Shown: piece after piece, positions 38,806 to 47,178 of the stretch | Layout: each line of letters starts with the position of its first letter | Position numbering within the stretch: position 1 is the first letter of the stretch | Assembly (NCBI GenBank): GCA_022511385.1 | Contig: JAFLRN010000002.1 | Location: forward strand, 1-64,000 | Reading direction: 5' to 3' | DNA from: Acetatifactor sp. | Lineage (GTDB): Bacteria; Bacillota; Clostridia; Lachnospirales; Lachnospiraceae | DNA: 64,000 bases | The notes under the pieces: generated by a model | The model's input: the letters and a program-made list of their open reading frames with translations, nothing else | The model's database searches: none | What the model was told of the DNA's origin: nothing | Translations under genes and position numbers: made by a program

Positions 38806-40311
38806 ATGAAGAAATTATCCTTACAGTTACTCGCCGACACCGTGGTCTCGCTCCGGAAAGCACAGAAGATCACACAGGCGCAGCTTGCTAAAGTGACTGG
38901 AATTCACCGTGGACTTTTGTCCCGGCTCGAATCGCAAGACTATACGCCGTCTATCGATCAGATTCAGGCCCTCGCAGAAGTTCTGGGCTTTGAGGTCACG
39001 GACCTTTTTGTTGATGTTGCTACCGCGGCACCCATAACAGTAGATCACAACTACAATATTGCTGTGGCGGGTACAGGTTATGTGGGTCTGTCGCTGGCCG
39101 TACTTCTGGCGCAGCACAACAACGTAACCGCTATAGATATTATTCCTGAGAAGGTAGAGAAACTTAATCAGTATATCTCGCCCATTCAGGATGAGTATAT
39201 CGAAAGGTATCTGGCAGAGGCAAAAAAAGGCAAGCGTTCATTGAACCTTACTGCTACCACAGACGGTGTATCTGCTTACGCTTCGGCGGATTTCATCATC
39301 ATTGCTGCACCAACCAATTACGATTCCAAGCAAAACTTCTTTGACTGCTCTGCCGTGGAGAGCGTACTGGCACTTATCAAAGAATCCACAATCGGCAGAG
39401 AGACCAAGCCGACTATTATCATTAAGTCAACCATCCCGGTCGGATACACAGTTCATATCCGGGAGAAGCTTGGTATGGATAACATTATCTTCAGTCCGGA
39501 ATTCCTTCGTGAATCGAAGGCGCTGTATGATAACCTCTATCCGAGCCGCATTATTGTGGGATGCGATGAACAGACAGAGATACATGCCCGCACCTTCGCC
39601 GGCCTGCTTCAGCAGGGAGCAATTAAAAACCCCATTGAAACATTGTTCATGGGATACACCGAGGCCGAGGCCACAAAATTGTTCGTGAATACATACCTTG
39701 CCTTGCGTGTCAGCTATTTCAACGAACTGGATACCTATGCGGAAGTGAAAGGACTGCAAGCTGCGTCGATCATCAAAGGCGTCTGCCTTGATCCTCGTGT
39801 GGGAGATTATTACAACAATCCTTCCTTCGGTTATGGCGGATACTGTCTGCCAAAGGATACCAAGCAGCTCCTCGCGAATTATCAGGATGTGCCGGAAAAT
39901 CTGATCCAGGCCATCGTGGAGAGTAACCGTACAAGGAAGGATTTCATCGCGGATCGAGTGCTGGAGATTGCTGGTACTTATGGCAGCAACGAATCCTTTT
40001 CGGCGGTCAGAGAAACGCAGCAGAACAATGCTGTAGTAGGTGTATACCGCCTGACAATGAAAAGCAACAGCGACAATTTCCGCCAATCCTCCATTCAGGG
40101 TGTGATGAAGCGAATCAAAGCGAAAGGCGCCACTGTAGTTATCTATGAGCCAACGCTCGAAGATGGTACGACCTTCTTTGGAAGCCTGGTCATTAATAAT
40201 CTTGACAAATTCAAGAAGATGTGCGGCTGTATCATCGCCAATCGTTATGATGCTGTTCTGGATGATGTGGAGGAAAAGGTCTATACCAGAGACTTATTCC
40301 GCCGTGATTAA
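38806..40311 (+). CDS. XRE-type HTH domain fused to UDP-glucose/nucleotide-sugar 6-dehydrogenase
   Basis: N-terminal '[60 protein letters not shown]', then '[22 protein letters not shown]', '[23 protein letters not shown]', catalytic '[15 protein letters not shown]'. Confidence 0.94.
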   Translation: MKKLSLQLLADTVVSLRKAQKITQAQLAKVTGIHRGLLSRLESQDYTPSIDQIQALAEVLGFEVTDLFVDVATAAPITVDHNYNIAVAGTGYVGLSLAVLLAQHNNVTAIDIIPEKVEKLNQYISPIQDEYIERYLAEAKKGKRSLNLTATTDGVSAYASADFIIIAAPTNYDSKQNFFDCSAVESVLALIKESTIGRETKPTIIIKSTIPVGYTVHIREKLGMDNIIFSPEFLRESKALYDNLYPSRIIVGCDEQTEIHARTFAGLLQQGAIKNPIETLFMGYTEAEATKLFVNTYLALRVSYFNELDTYAEVKGLQAASIIKGVCLDPRVGDYYNNPSFGYGGYCLPKDTKQLLANYQDVPENLIQAIVESNRTRKDFIADRVLEIAGTYGSNESFSAVRETQQNNAVVGVYRLTMKSNSDNFRQSSIQGVMKRIKAKGATVVIYEPTLEDGTTFFGSLVINNLDKFKKMCGCIIANRYDAVLDDVEEKVYTRDLFRRD

Positions 40312-40791
40312 ACAGACCTGTTTTACTACAGCGCTACGCCGAAGTTGGTTGCCGGAAAGAGCATCCACATTTTAAATTATTGCAACTGTAAACGTGACTT
40401 TTCGATTAAATGGAATAATATTTTTTGAATACACTATGACTAAGGAGACATATTCCAATGAATAGTAAATTGGCAACTTACAGCCCATTGTATGCGGTAA
40501 TCCCTGTTACCATTGATGTTTGCAATCTTCAGTATACAGGTATATCCACGAGATAATAAATATGGGGTCATTACATATTGTCTCAAGATTTAGATGTGCT
40601 TGAAATATCTAAAGCTTCATGCTAATATAAAAAAAGTATTTGTGGCCTCTCTATGCTGTATTAATGGATGGGATGATATATTGGATGTTCAGTATCGCGG
40701 TGAATAATGAGAGTGGTATTTACGAAGTGTTTTATGGGGGTGCACCAAATCACCAGATAAATAATAGGCACAGAAAGGATAAGTATTCGTA

Positions 40792-42234
40792 ATGGAAGAA
40801 AGAGAATTAGATTTAGTTGATCTATTTGCAGATATTTTGACACACTGGAGAGGCATACTGGTTTGTATGCTGATAGGTGGGCTTCTGTTAGGAGGTTTCA
40901 GTTATATCAGGGCTTCTGTTCAAGGAACAGACAATATACAATCTGAGCATGAGAAGAAACTTCAAAAATTGGAGGATCTGTTGAGCGAGTCGGAAAAAAT
41001 GACAGTATATGTGGTGCTGGATGATGAGCAGGAAATAGCATTAAATCACCAATATGCTGAGAATTCTGTGATCATGCAGATCAATCCTAGTCGAATTCCC
41101 AAGATAGAAATGATTTTTAATATTCATGTAGACGATATGGGGCAAGGCTATGTGCTTAGATCGGTTTATGAGGATCTGGTAAATGGTGTCGGGCTGTTTC
41201 AATGGGTTGAGGACCAGACTGGAATATCCGCTGCCATCGCAAGCGAATTGATTTCAGCGCAGGGGAAATCAGGTATTACTGAGCTGAATGAAATACAAGA
41301 GATGGAGCCTGGTTATGATTATCTAAAAGTGACGGTCATCCATTATGACGAGGCAGAGTGTGAGAGACTGGCTCAATGTGTAAAGGATTATATTGAGCGG
41401 CAATACGATATATTGGCCCGGGAATTTGGGGCGCATGAAGTTGGTTTGTTGTCTGAATCGGCCAGTATCGTAATGGATGCTGGAATAAGGGATCAGCAGT
41501 TGTCTTATGTCAATACGGAAATGCTCTTTCTATTTAACTGCGTGCAGACAAAAAGAGTATTTACGGAAGACCAGCAGACGTACTATGAACTTCTGCAATG
41601 GAAAATGCAATTAGAAGAAGCAGGCGGCTCTGTAGAAATAAAAGAAGAAACAGAAGTGGCTGCAAGTAAGCCATCCTTTAGCCTAAAATATGTGGCTATA
41701 GGTGCAGTCCTGTTTGCGTTTATATATGCAGGTGTACTTTTTGCTTTGTACATTTTGAATGGTAAATTACGCACAGCAGATGGACTGCAGAATCTATACA
41801 ATATTTCGCAGCTGGGCTTGATTGTACAGGGGGGAAAAAAGAAGTTCTTTGTTGATAAATGGATCGCCACCTTGAGAAATAGGAATAAGCGTCAATTTAC
41901 CAGAGAGCAGTCCCTGGAACTGGCAGCTGCCGCCATTAAAATTTCCGCAGGGAAGCAGGAGCTGGACACAATCTGTCTCATGGGCTGTAACTTAAAAGCA
42001 GGGGCGGATGTTGTGTGTCAGGAGCTTAAGGAGAGGCTGGGAAAAGAAAATATTGCAGTTCAGATTCTGGATAATGTACTCTACGACGCAGAGGAAATGG
42101 AAAAGCTGGAAAGCGCCAAAGGTATTGTGTTGGTAGAAAAAGCAATGTCAACAATGTACAATGAGATCCTTCGCGAACTTGAGTTAGCTTCGCGCCAGGG
42201 TATTACGGTGCTGGGTGGAATTGTGGTAGAGTAG
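40792..42234 (+). CDS. Wzz-like chain-length determinant with C-terminal degenerate CpsD/BY-kinase-like domain
   Basis: N-terminal 'VDLFADILTHWRGILVCMLIGGLLLGGFSYI', second TM about 'YVAIGAVLFAFIYAGVLFALYIL', C-terminal 'TICLMGCNLKAGADVVCQELKERLGKENIAV..GIVLVEKAMSTMYNEILRELELASRQGITVLGGIVVE'. Confidence 0.82.
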   Translation: MEERELDLVDLFADILTHWRGILVCMLIGGLLLGGFSYIRASVQGTDNIQSEHEKKLQKLEDLLSESEKMTVYVVLDDEQEIALNHQYAENSVIMQINPSRIPKIEMIFNIHVDDMGQGYVLRSVYEDLVNGVGLFQWVEDQTGISAAIASELISAQGKSGITELNEIQEMEPGYDYLKVTVIHYDEAECERLAQCVKDYIERQYDILAREFGAHEVGLLSESASIVMDAGIRDQQLSYVNTEMLFLFNCVQTKRVFTEDQQTYYELLQWKMQLEEAGGSVEIKEETEVAASKPSFSLKYVAIGAVLFAFIYAGVLFALYILNGKLRTADGLQNLYNISQLGLIVQGGKKKFFVDKWIATLRNRNKRQFTREQSLELAAAAIKISAGKQELDTICLMGCNLKAGADVVCQELKERLGKENIAVQILDNVLYDAEEMEKLESAKGIVLVEKAMSTMYNEILRELELASRQGITVLGGIVVE

Positions 42235-42245
42235 TGTCCAAAGGT

Positions 42246-42338
42246 TAAGCGCCAGGCTACGGAGTGCGAACACTCCACAGCCTGGCGCCTTTATCTTTAG
42301 TACAAGATAAGTTTAAGCATTTTTCCTGCAACCGTCAT
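42246..42338 (+). terminator. Terminator hairpin; copy 1 of a duplicated intergenic unit
   Basis: taaGCGCCAGGCtacGGAGTGcgaaCACTCCacaGCCTGGCGCctttatctttagtacaagataa; near-identical to 45973-46065. Confidence 0.85.
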
Positions 42339-42636
42339 TTTTGGAAGTGTTAGATGGCGAACGGAAGCATTGAAGCACCTGAATAAGCCATATCGGAATC
42401 GGCCTTGTGAATAAAAGTACGGAAACTTAAGTAAAATTTTTTATTGCATGTTTTTCATTTATATGCTAATATCAACTCAAAGCATAATGTTTCTAGTATA
42501 ACAATAACATCAATCAACCAATCTATTGATTTCAGAAAATCTATGCTTTTATACCAAACCATTAATAAAAAAGCAGGAGATTTTCAAAAGTATTGTATTT
42601 ATCCCCACATTCTCCTGCAGAACAGGAGGAAAATGT

Positions 42637-43512
42637 ATGGGGAAAACAATATCATTAAAGTACGACTTTAGTTTCAAGTATCTGTTCCTGAATGAGACAG
42701 TGCGGCGGCATTTCATCAGTGATGCGCTGGGGATTCCCTTACAAGAGATTCGTTCAGCGAGGCTGTCGAATACATTTCTCTGGAAACGGTACTGGAAGCA
42801 GAAGCAGGGCATTCTTGATGTGGTTGTGGAGCTGAATGATGACAGCAAGGTGAACATTGAGCTGCAGATTGAGATGCTGTCTTACTGGGACAGGCGCAGC
42901 CTGTTCTACTTGTCTAAGCTTTTTACGGAAGGTTTGCTTTCGGGTCAAAAGTACAATAAATTGAAAAGATGCATCTGTATCAGCATACTGGGCTTTAACC
43001 TGGATGAGCGTACTGAGTACCATAAGGTGTATCGTCTGCGTGATGAAACAGGATATGATTTCTCGGACATGCTGGAGGTTCATGTGATCGAGTTGAATAA
43101 GTCGTTGAGCGGTACCCATAGGATGGATGATTGGATCCGGTTGTTCAATGTTAGAACGGAGGAGGAGCTGGAAATGTTGGAAGAGAGCACAAAGAGCTTG
43201 GGTATATTAGAGGCAATCAGAGAGGTTAGGGTCATGAGCCTTAGAAAGAATTTAAGATTGATACATGAAGCACGCCAAAAAGAAATCCGCGACAGAGATG
43301 CCCGGGAAGACTATGTTCGGAGCGAGGGAATTAAGCAGGGCTTAGAACAGGGGTTAGAGCAAGGCTTAGAACAGGGCTTAGAACAGGGCGAGAATCGCGT
43401 GAACCGCCTATATCGTGCGCTTATAGCCGATGGGCGGTATGAAGACTTGGAAAAATCTATTCATGATAAGCAACTTCGTGAACAGCTATATCAGGAGTAT
43501 GGGATTAAGTAG
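42637..43512 (+). CDS. Rpn family recombination-promoting nuclease / putative PD-(D/E)XK transposase
   Basis: 'LKYDFSFKYLFLNETVRRHFISDALGIPLQEI...ILDVVVELNDDSKVNIELQIEMLSYWDRRSLFYLSKLF' (D..ELQ nuclease pattern). Confidence 0.9.
   Translation: MGKTISLKYDFSFKYLFLNETVRRHFISDALGIPLQEIRSARLSNTFLWKRYWKQKQGILDVVVELNDDSKVNIELQIEMLSYWDRRSLFYLSKLFTEGLLSGQKYNKLKRCICISILGFNLDERTEYHKVYRLRDETGYDFSDMLEVHVIELNKSLSGTHRMDDWIRLFNVRTEEELEMLEESTKSLGILEAIREVRVMSLRKNLRLIHEARQKEIRDRDAREDYVRSEGIKQGLEQGLEQGLEQGLEQGENRVNRLYRALIADGRYEDLEKSIHDKQLREQLYQEYGIK
43339..43386 (+). repeat. 4 x 12-bp tandem repeat (GGCTTAGAACAG) encoding GLEQ x4
   Basis: ggcttagaacag/gggttagagcaa/ggcttagaacag/ggcttagaacag near the C-terminus of the Rpn protein. 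Confidence 0.9.
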
Positions 43513-43616
43513 GTCACAGGGGTTTTCATTGGATAAGATAAAGCCTGCATTGGAATAAGAAAAGCCGAATTATTCTCACATCCTATTGTGCGGAAGATAG
43601 CTGCGGAGGAGTAGGG

Positions 43617-43690
43617 AATGCTGGAAGCAAGTACAAAGAATATGAGCATAACTGAGGAATTCAAGAAGTCAGGGAGCTTATGTATATGAA
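43617..43690 (+). pseudogene. Short remnant of a second Rpn-family gene
   Basis: 'atgctggaagcaagtacaaagaatatgagc...caagaagtcagggagcttatgtatatg' resembles the MLEESTKSLGILEAIREVRVMSL-coding segment of the adjacent Rpn gene, with a frame change. Confidence 0.5.
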
Positions 43691-43766
43691 TATGTTTATA
43701 GCCATCTGTTATCTTCGAGTTAGGCTGTCAATTGTCCCTGGGTAGCATTAGAACAGATTCGAGGAG

Positions 43767-45968
43767 ATGATCATTATGGCGGAGTTCGTGACAAAAGAAA
43801 AAACAAAAGAAAATCGTACCGGCATTCCTACACAGCTCAAAGAGCGCATGGAGCAGCGCACAGGGTTATCTTTTGATGACGTGCGGGTGCACTATAACTC
43901 AGGTATGCCGTCAAAGCTGGGGGCGCTTGCCTATACGCAGGGGAATCAGGTGGAAATCGGCCCTGGGCAGGAGCGGCATTTGCCTCATGAGCTTGGGCAT
44001 GTGGTGCAGCAGAAGCTGGGGCTTGTTCGGGCCAACGCGATGCATCCCTGCGGTGTGGCTATGAACACGGAAGAGGAGCTGGAGCGGCAGGCGGATGAGA
44101 TTGGAGCCGGGAGAAGCTTTGGTATGTCTCCCTCAGGCAATACCGGTATGGGTGTTGTACAGAGGTACAAGATCATGGACGGCTGCACGTTTGCACAAGC
44201 CCCGTCACCGGAGGAAAATAGCAAGGTGATGGTTAAAAATGGGGAACCGGCATCAATCTACTTTGAACAATCGGTGGTGGACGCTGCTGCCAGAATCTTA
44301 AATCCTCTTGGTATCGTAAATACTGGAAAGGGTGATGTATATTCAAATCCTAAAACAAAAAAGAGAATTGGTTTTTTTTACCGTTATGCACAGGGAAAAA
44401 TACCGGAAATTCGACAACTTCCAAAAACTGTAGGGTATTTAAATCAAGAAGAAGAAACAGGTGAGCAACCTCTCCGTCCGGAAGAAAAAAAGAAGAGGGC
44501 AAAATTGCTTATGGCTGAGCAGGCTAGGATTACTGGTGAATTGTTGAACCGGACAAAGGAGATACGAAATAATATAATAAGTGATCAATTAAATGAAATA
44601 TCCCAGCAGGCGTTAAAGGCAATTTCTGAATTTATTGCTCAGTATCAAAATAAAGAGAACTCTGTTAAATATATAGCAATTTACTCATTGGGTGAAGATA
44701 TCATCCTTGACATCTTTACCCTGCTCAGTATAGTTAATCGGTTGAAGGAGACTGATCCGTTTGGCCTTGCTCCTATCGAGGCGGAACACAAAAAACTTAT
44801 GGCAGCAAAAGCGAACTTGACCAGTGATGTTGATCAAGAAATATCTTTCGTATTCCGCCTTTTCGATGAGTTTCAGGGGAAGGTGCAGAATTGGAAAAAA
44901 AGTGGAGGAATAGAGGATTTATCAGTTGAAATTAGATTTTATGCCGAGTATTTAAAAAATCTGTGTAACCAACCATTCGAGAAGATGGCCGAGGCCATAA
45001 GTTTGCTGCAAAAATTTGCTACAGACCTGCCCGATATTTTGATTGCACTGGAAATTGTGATAGAGGATTTGGAATACCGTCAGCAGCAAATCGATGGAGA
45101 GAAAAATGAGGAGGTGGTGCAATATATTCCTTATATGCCCACTGGGTGTGGTGCGTCTGCACTATATCGGGAAAAATTGAGTACTTCTTTAAAATCTGGC
45201 CAGGCGAAGTTTACCAATACAAACTTCGGAGGGCCTTTGGATGAATGGGCAGAATCTATGGATGAAGAGGAAGAGTCTATGGATGAGGAGGAGGCTATAG
45301 ATAAAAGGGGGCCTATTCATTGGCTGTACCATTTTGGGACACCAATCCACGTGTTTAACGAGCTTAATATGATAGGACCAGATGATAGGCTTTTCATAGA
45401 GGATGCGGTTGGAAAGTCTTCCGATGAAAACGAACTTGCAAATGCACATTGGGGAGCATATATTTATGGGCGCAGTGAGGATGAAGATTTGAGCTGGCAA
45501 TTGAATGCAGCCGAAATAAAATATGAAAAGCTGGATTGCAGATTCAACGAGCTTTCAGAAAGCTTAAGACAAACCTTCTTCAAATCGAATAATATAAATA
45601 CAAATAGTATATTCAAAATGGAATATGGGGAGAATGGTTGTTTAGGGGAATTGGAGATTGTTGCCCGGGATAATATGTTAAAATATAAATTTTCTCCGCA
45701 CCCTAAGCAATATAAGTTATATGCGAAGCATTTCACGATGAATGTGGCAAAAGCAATCGCTGATGATTTTGTCCTGCAGGCGCTTAATACGATGAAGGAG
45801 AACGATTCGAAAAAATGGCTGTTGATCATAGAAAATTTAAAGGGTTTTCCAGAGAAGGCTGTGCTTGAAAAAAGAAAAACAGAATCGTCTGTACCGTTCG
45901 AGACGGTGGTTAATGGGGTTGCAATAGAGAACTTAAATCCTTTTAAGGATATTCTTAAAAAAGACTAA
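43767..45968 (+). CDS. DUF4157 (eCIS core domain)-containing protein with long C-terminal region of unknown function
   Basis: 'TGIPTQLKERMEQRTGLSFDDVRVHYNSGMPSKLGALAYTQGNQVEIGPGQERHLPHELGHVVQQKLG...EEELERQADEIGAG' with HELGH motif. Confidence 0.9.
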   Translation: MIIMAEFVTKEKTKENRTGIPTQLKERMEQRTGLSFDDVRVHYNSGMPSKLGALAYTQGNQVEIGPGQERHLPHELGHVVQQKLGLVRANAMHPCGVAMNTEEELERQADEIGAGRSFGMSPSGNTGMGVVQRYKIMDGCTFAQAPSPEENSKVMVKNGEPASIYFEQSVVDAAARILNPLGIVNTGKGDVYSNPKTKKRIGFFYRYAQGKIPEIRQLPKTVGYLNQEEETGEQPLRPEEKKKRAKLLMAEQARITGELLNRTKEIRNNIISDQLNEISQQALKAISEFIAQYQNKENSVKYIAIYSLGEDIILDIFTLLSIVNRLKETDPFGLAPIEAEHKKLMAAKANLTSDVDQEISFVFRLFDEFQGKVQNWKKSGGIEDLSVEIRFYAEYLKNLCNQPFEKMAEAISLLQKFATDLPDILIALEIVIEDLEYRQQQIDGEKNEEVVQYIPYMPTGCGASALYREKLSTSLKSGQAKFTNTNFGGPLDEWAESMDEEEESMDEEEAIDKRGPIHWLYHFGTPIHVFNELNMIGPDDRLFIEDAVGKSSDENELANAHWGAYIYGRSEDEDLSWQLNAAEIKYEKLDCRFNELSESLRQTFFKSNNINTNSIFKMEYGENGCLGELEIVARDNMLKYKFSPHPKQYKLYAKHFTMNVAKAIADDFVLQALNTMKENDSKKWLLIIENLKGFPEKAVLEKRKTESSVPFETVVNGVAIENLNPFKDILKKD

Positions 45969-45972
45969 AAGC

Positions 45973-46065
45973 TAAGCGCCAGGCCGCGGAGTGCGAACAC
46001 CCCACAGCCTGGCGCCTTTATCTTTAGTACAAGATAAATTTTAAACATTTTTTCAGCAAACGTCA
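45973..46065 (+). terminator. Terminator hairpin; copy 2 of the duplicated intergenic unit
   Basis: taagcgccaggccgcggagtgcgaacaccccacagcctggcgcctttatctttagtacaagataaattttaaacattttt.cagcaaacgtca vs 42246-42338. Confidence 0.85.
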
Positions 46066-46149
46066 ATTGGCAAATTCGACAAAAATCGAGCCAATTTTTT
46101 GGTACTATTTACTAGTAATACACTAAGCTTCCTCCACAACAAGATTATT

Positions 46150-46512
46150 TTATGTCGTAGGATTCTCGAAACGGGCCACCATTATAAAAAGTTTTAACAA
46201 ATGTACAAGGTTCATCAAATGCTCCTCTGATAGGTTTTCTCCCAGCCACAGGAGGTCAGAGACCGTAAAGAGACCGAAAATGTATTGATCAAGGCCTATT
46301 AACTTCTGGTTCCGCTGCGTACGTCCCAGAAGGTAGTCCACGGATACACCGTAAAAATTGGCAAAACTGATCAATGTTTCCGGATCGGGAGAATGAACGC
46401 CGTTTTCATAATTGCTGATCGTTCCGGAAGAGCACATCAGATATTCAGCTAATACCGCCTGACTGATACCTGAAAGTTTCCTGAGCTGCTTTAATCTGGC
46501 TGCAAGTTCCAT
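46150..46512 (-). CDS. XRE-family HTH transcriptional regulator
   Basis: MELAARLKQLRKLSGISQAVLAEYLMCSSGTISNYENGVHSPDPETLISFANFYGVSVDYLLGRT; RBS ggaggaaac upstream on the minus strand. Confidence 0.9.
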   Translation of the reverse strand: MELAARLKQLRKLSGISQAVLAEYLMCSSGTISNYENGVHSPDPETLISFANFYGVSVDYLLGRTQRNQKLIGLDQYIFGLFTVSDLLWLGENLSEEHLMNLVHLLKLFIMVARFENPTT

Positions 46513-46733
46513 AAATGTTTCCTCCTTTGTAAGAAAAATATAATTGATGGTGTTTAACTGGCGTCCTTGCGTAGAAAGCAGGGATACTAGTTGACTACAT
46601 AATATCATTTTATTCAAATTACTGTCTGTTATCAACAGTTATTATTAATATAAATGAAAACTTCTATATAGATATAAATTAATTTCTAAAATGTTGCGTT
46701 TTTTTAGAATATGGGATTATATTTTAGAAAAAA

Positions 46734-46762
46734 TTGACATGACTACAGATATGTAGTAAAAT
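46734..46762 (+). promoter_or_regulatory. Promoter TTGACA-N17-TAAAAT with embedded BlaI-type operator ACTACA-gata-TGTAGT (46742-46757)
   Basis: Perfect inverted repeat of the BlaI/MecI TACA/TGTA class in the spacer directly upstream of a BlaI-family gene. Confidence 0.82.
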
Positions 46763-46780
46763 GTAACTGCACATAAGGAG

Positions 46781-47170
46781 GTGAAAAAGGTGAAGAACAG
46801 CTATAAATTAGCTGCAGCAGAGCGAGAAATTATGGAAGTTTTGTGGGCAAACGATGGAAAGCTTTCTACCGGGGACTTGATGGATCAAATGCAGGAACGT
46901 GGAAAAAAGTGGAAGAGACAGACTTTGAATACGCTTTTGACAAGGCTGGAAGAAAAAGATGTGATAAGCCGCCCACGCGCTTATGTGGAAGCAAAGATGA
47001 CAGAAAAAGACTTGCAGCAGCTTCAAGCCAAAGAAATCCTGGACCATTTCTATGGGGGTAAGCTAAATAATTTTTGTGCCGCTCTGGTTGGGAATGCAAG
47101 GATAGACGAGGAAGAAGCGGCCAGACTTAACGCGTTGATTGATGAACTTGTGGAAAAAAAGAGAGGCTAA
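46781..47170 (+). CDS. BlaI/MecI/CopY family transcriptional repressor (start GTG 46781 or 46790)
   Basis: 'LAAAEREIMEVLWANDGKLSTGDLMDQMQERGKKWKRQTLNTLLTRLEEKDVI'. Confidence 0.93.
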   Translation: MKKVKNSYKLAAAEREIMEVLWANDGKLSTGDLMDQMQERGKKWKRQTLNTLLTRLEEKDVISRPRAYVEAKMTEKDLQQLQAKEILDHFYGGKLNNFCAALVGNARIDEEEAARLNALIDELVEKKRG

Positions 47171-47178
47171 GACACAAC

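Noticed and set aside
40312-40790. 480-bp gap with a possible 32-aa ORF (MNSKLATYSPLYAVIPVTIDVCNLQYTGISTR)
   Set aside because: No supportable homology or structure; probably intergenic or decayed.
41830-41835. G6 runs elsewhere (41829-41834 in Wzz, about 38055 in the SGNH gene, about 54239-54244 in GT2) as further phase-variation tracts
   Set aside because: Shorter than the G7 runs and all in frame with intact genes; not strong enough to group with the three acyltransferase tracts.
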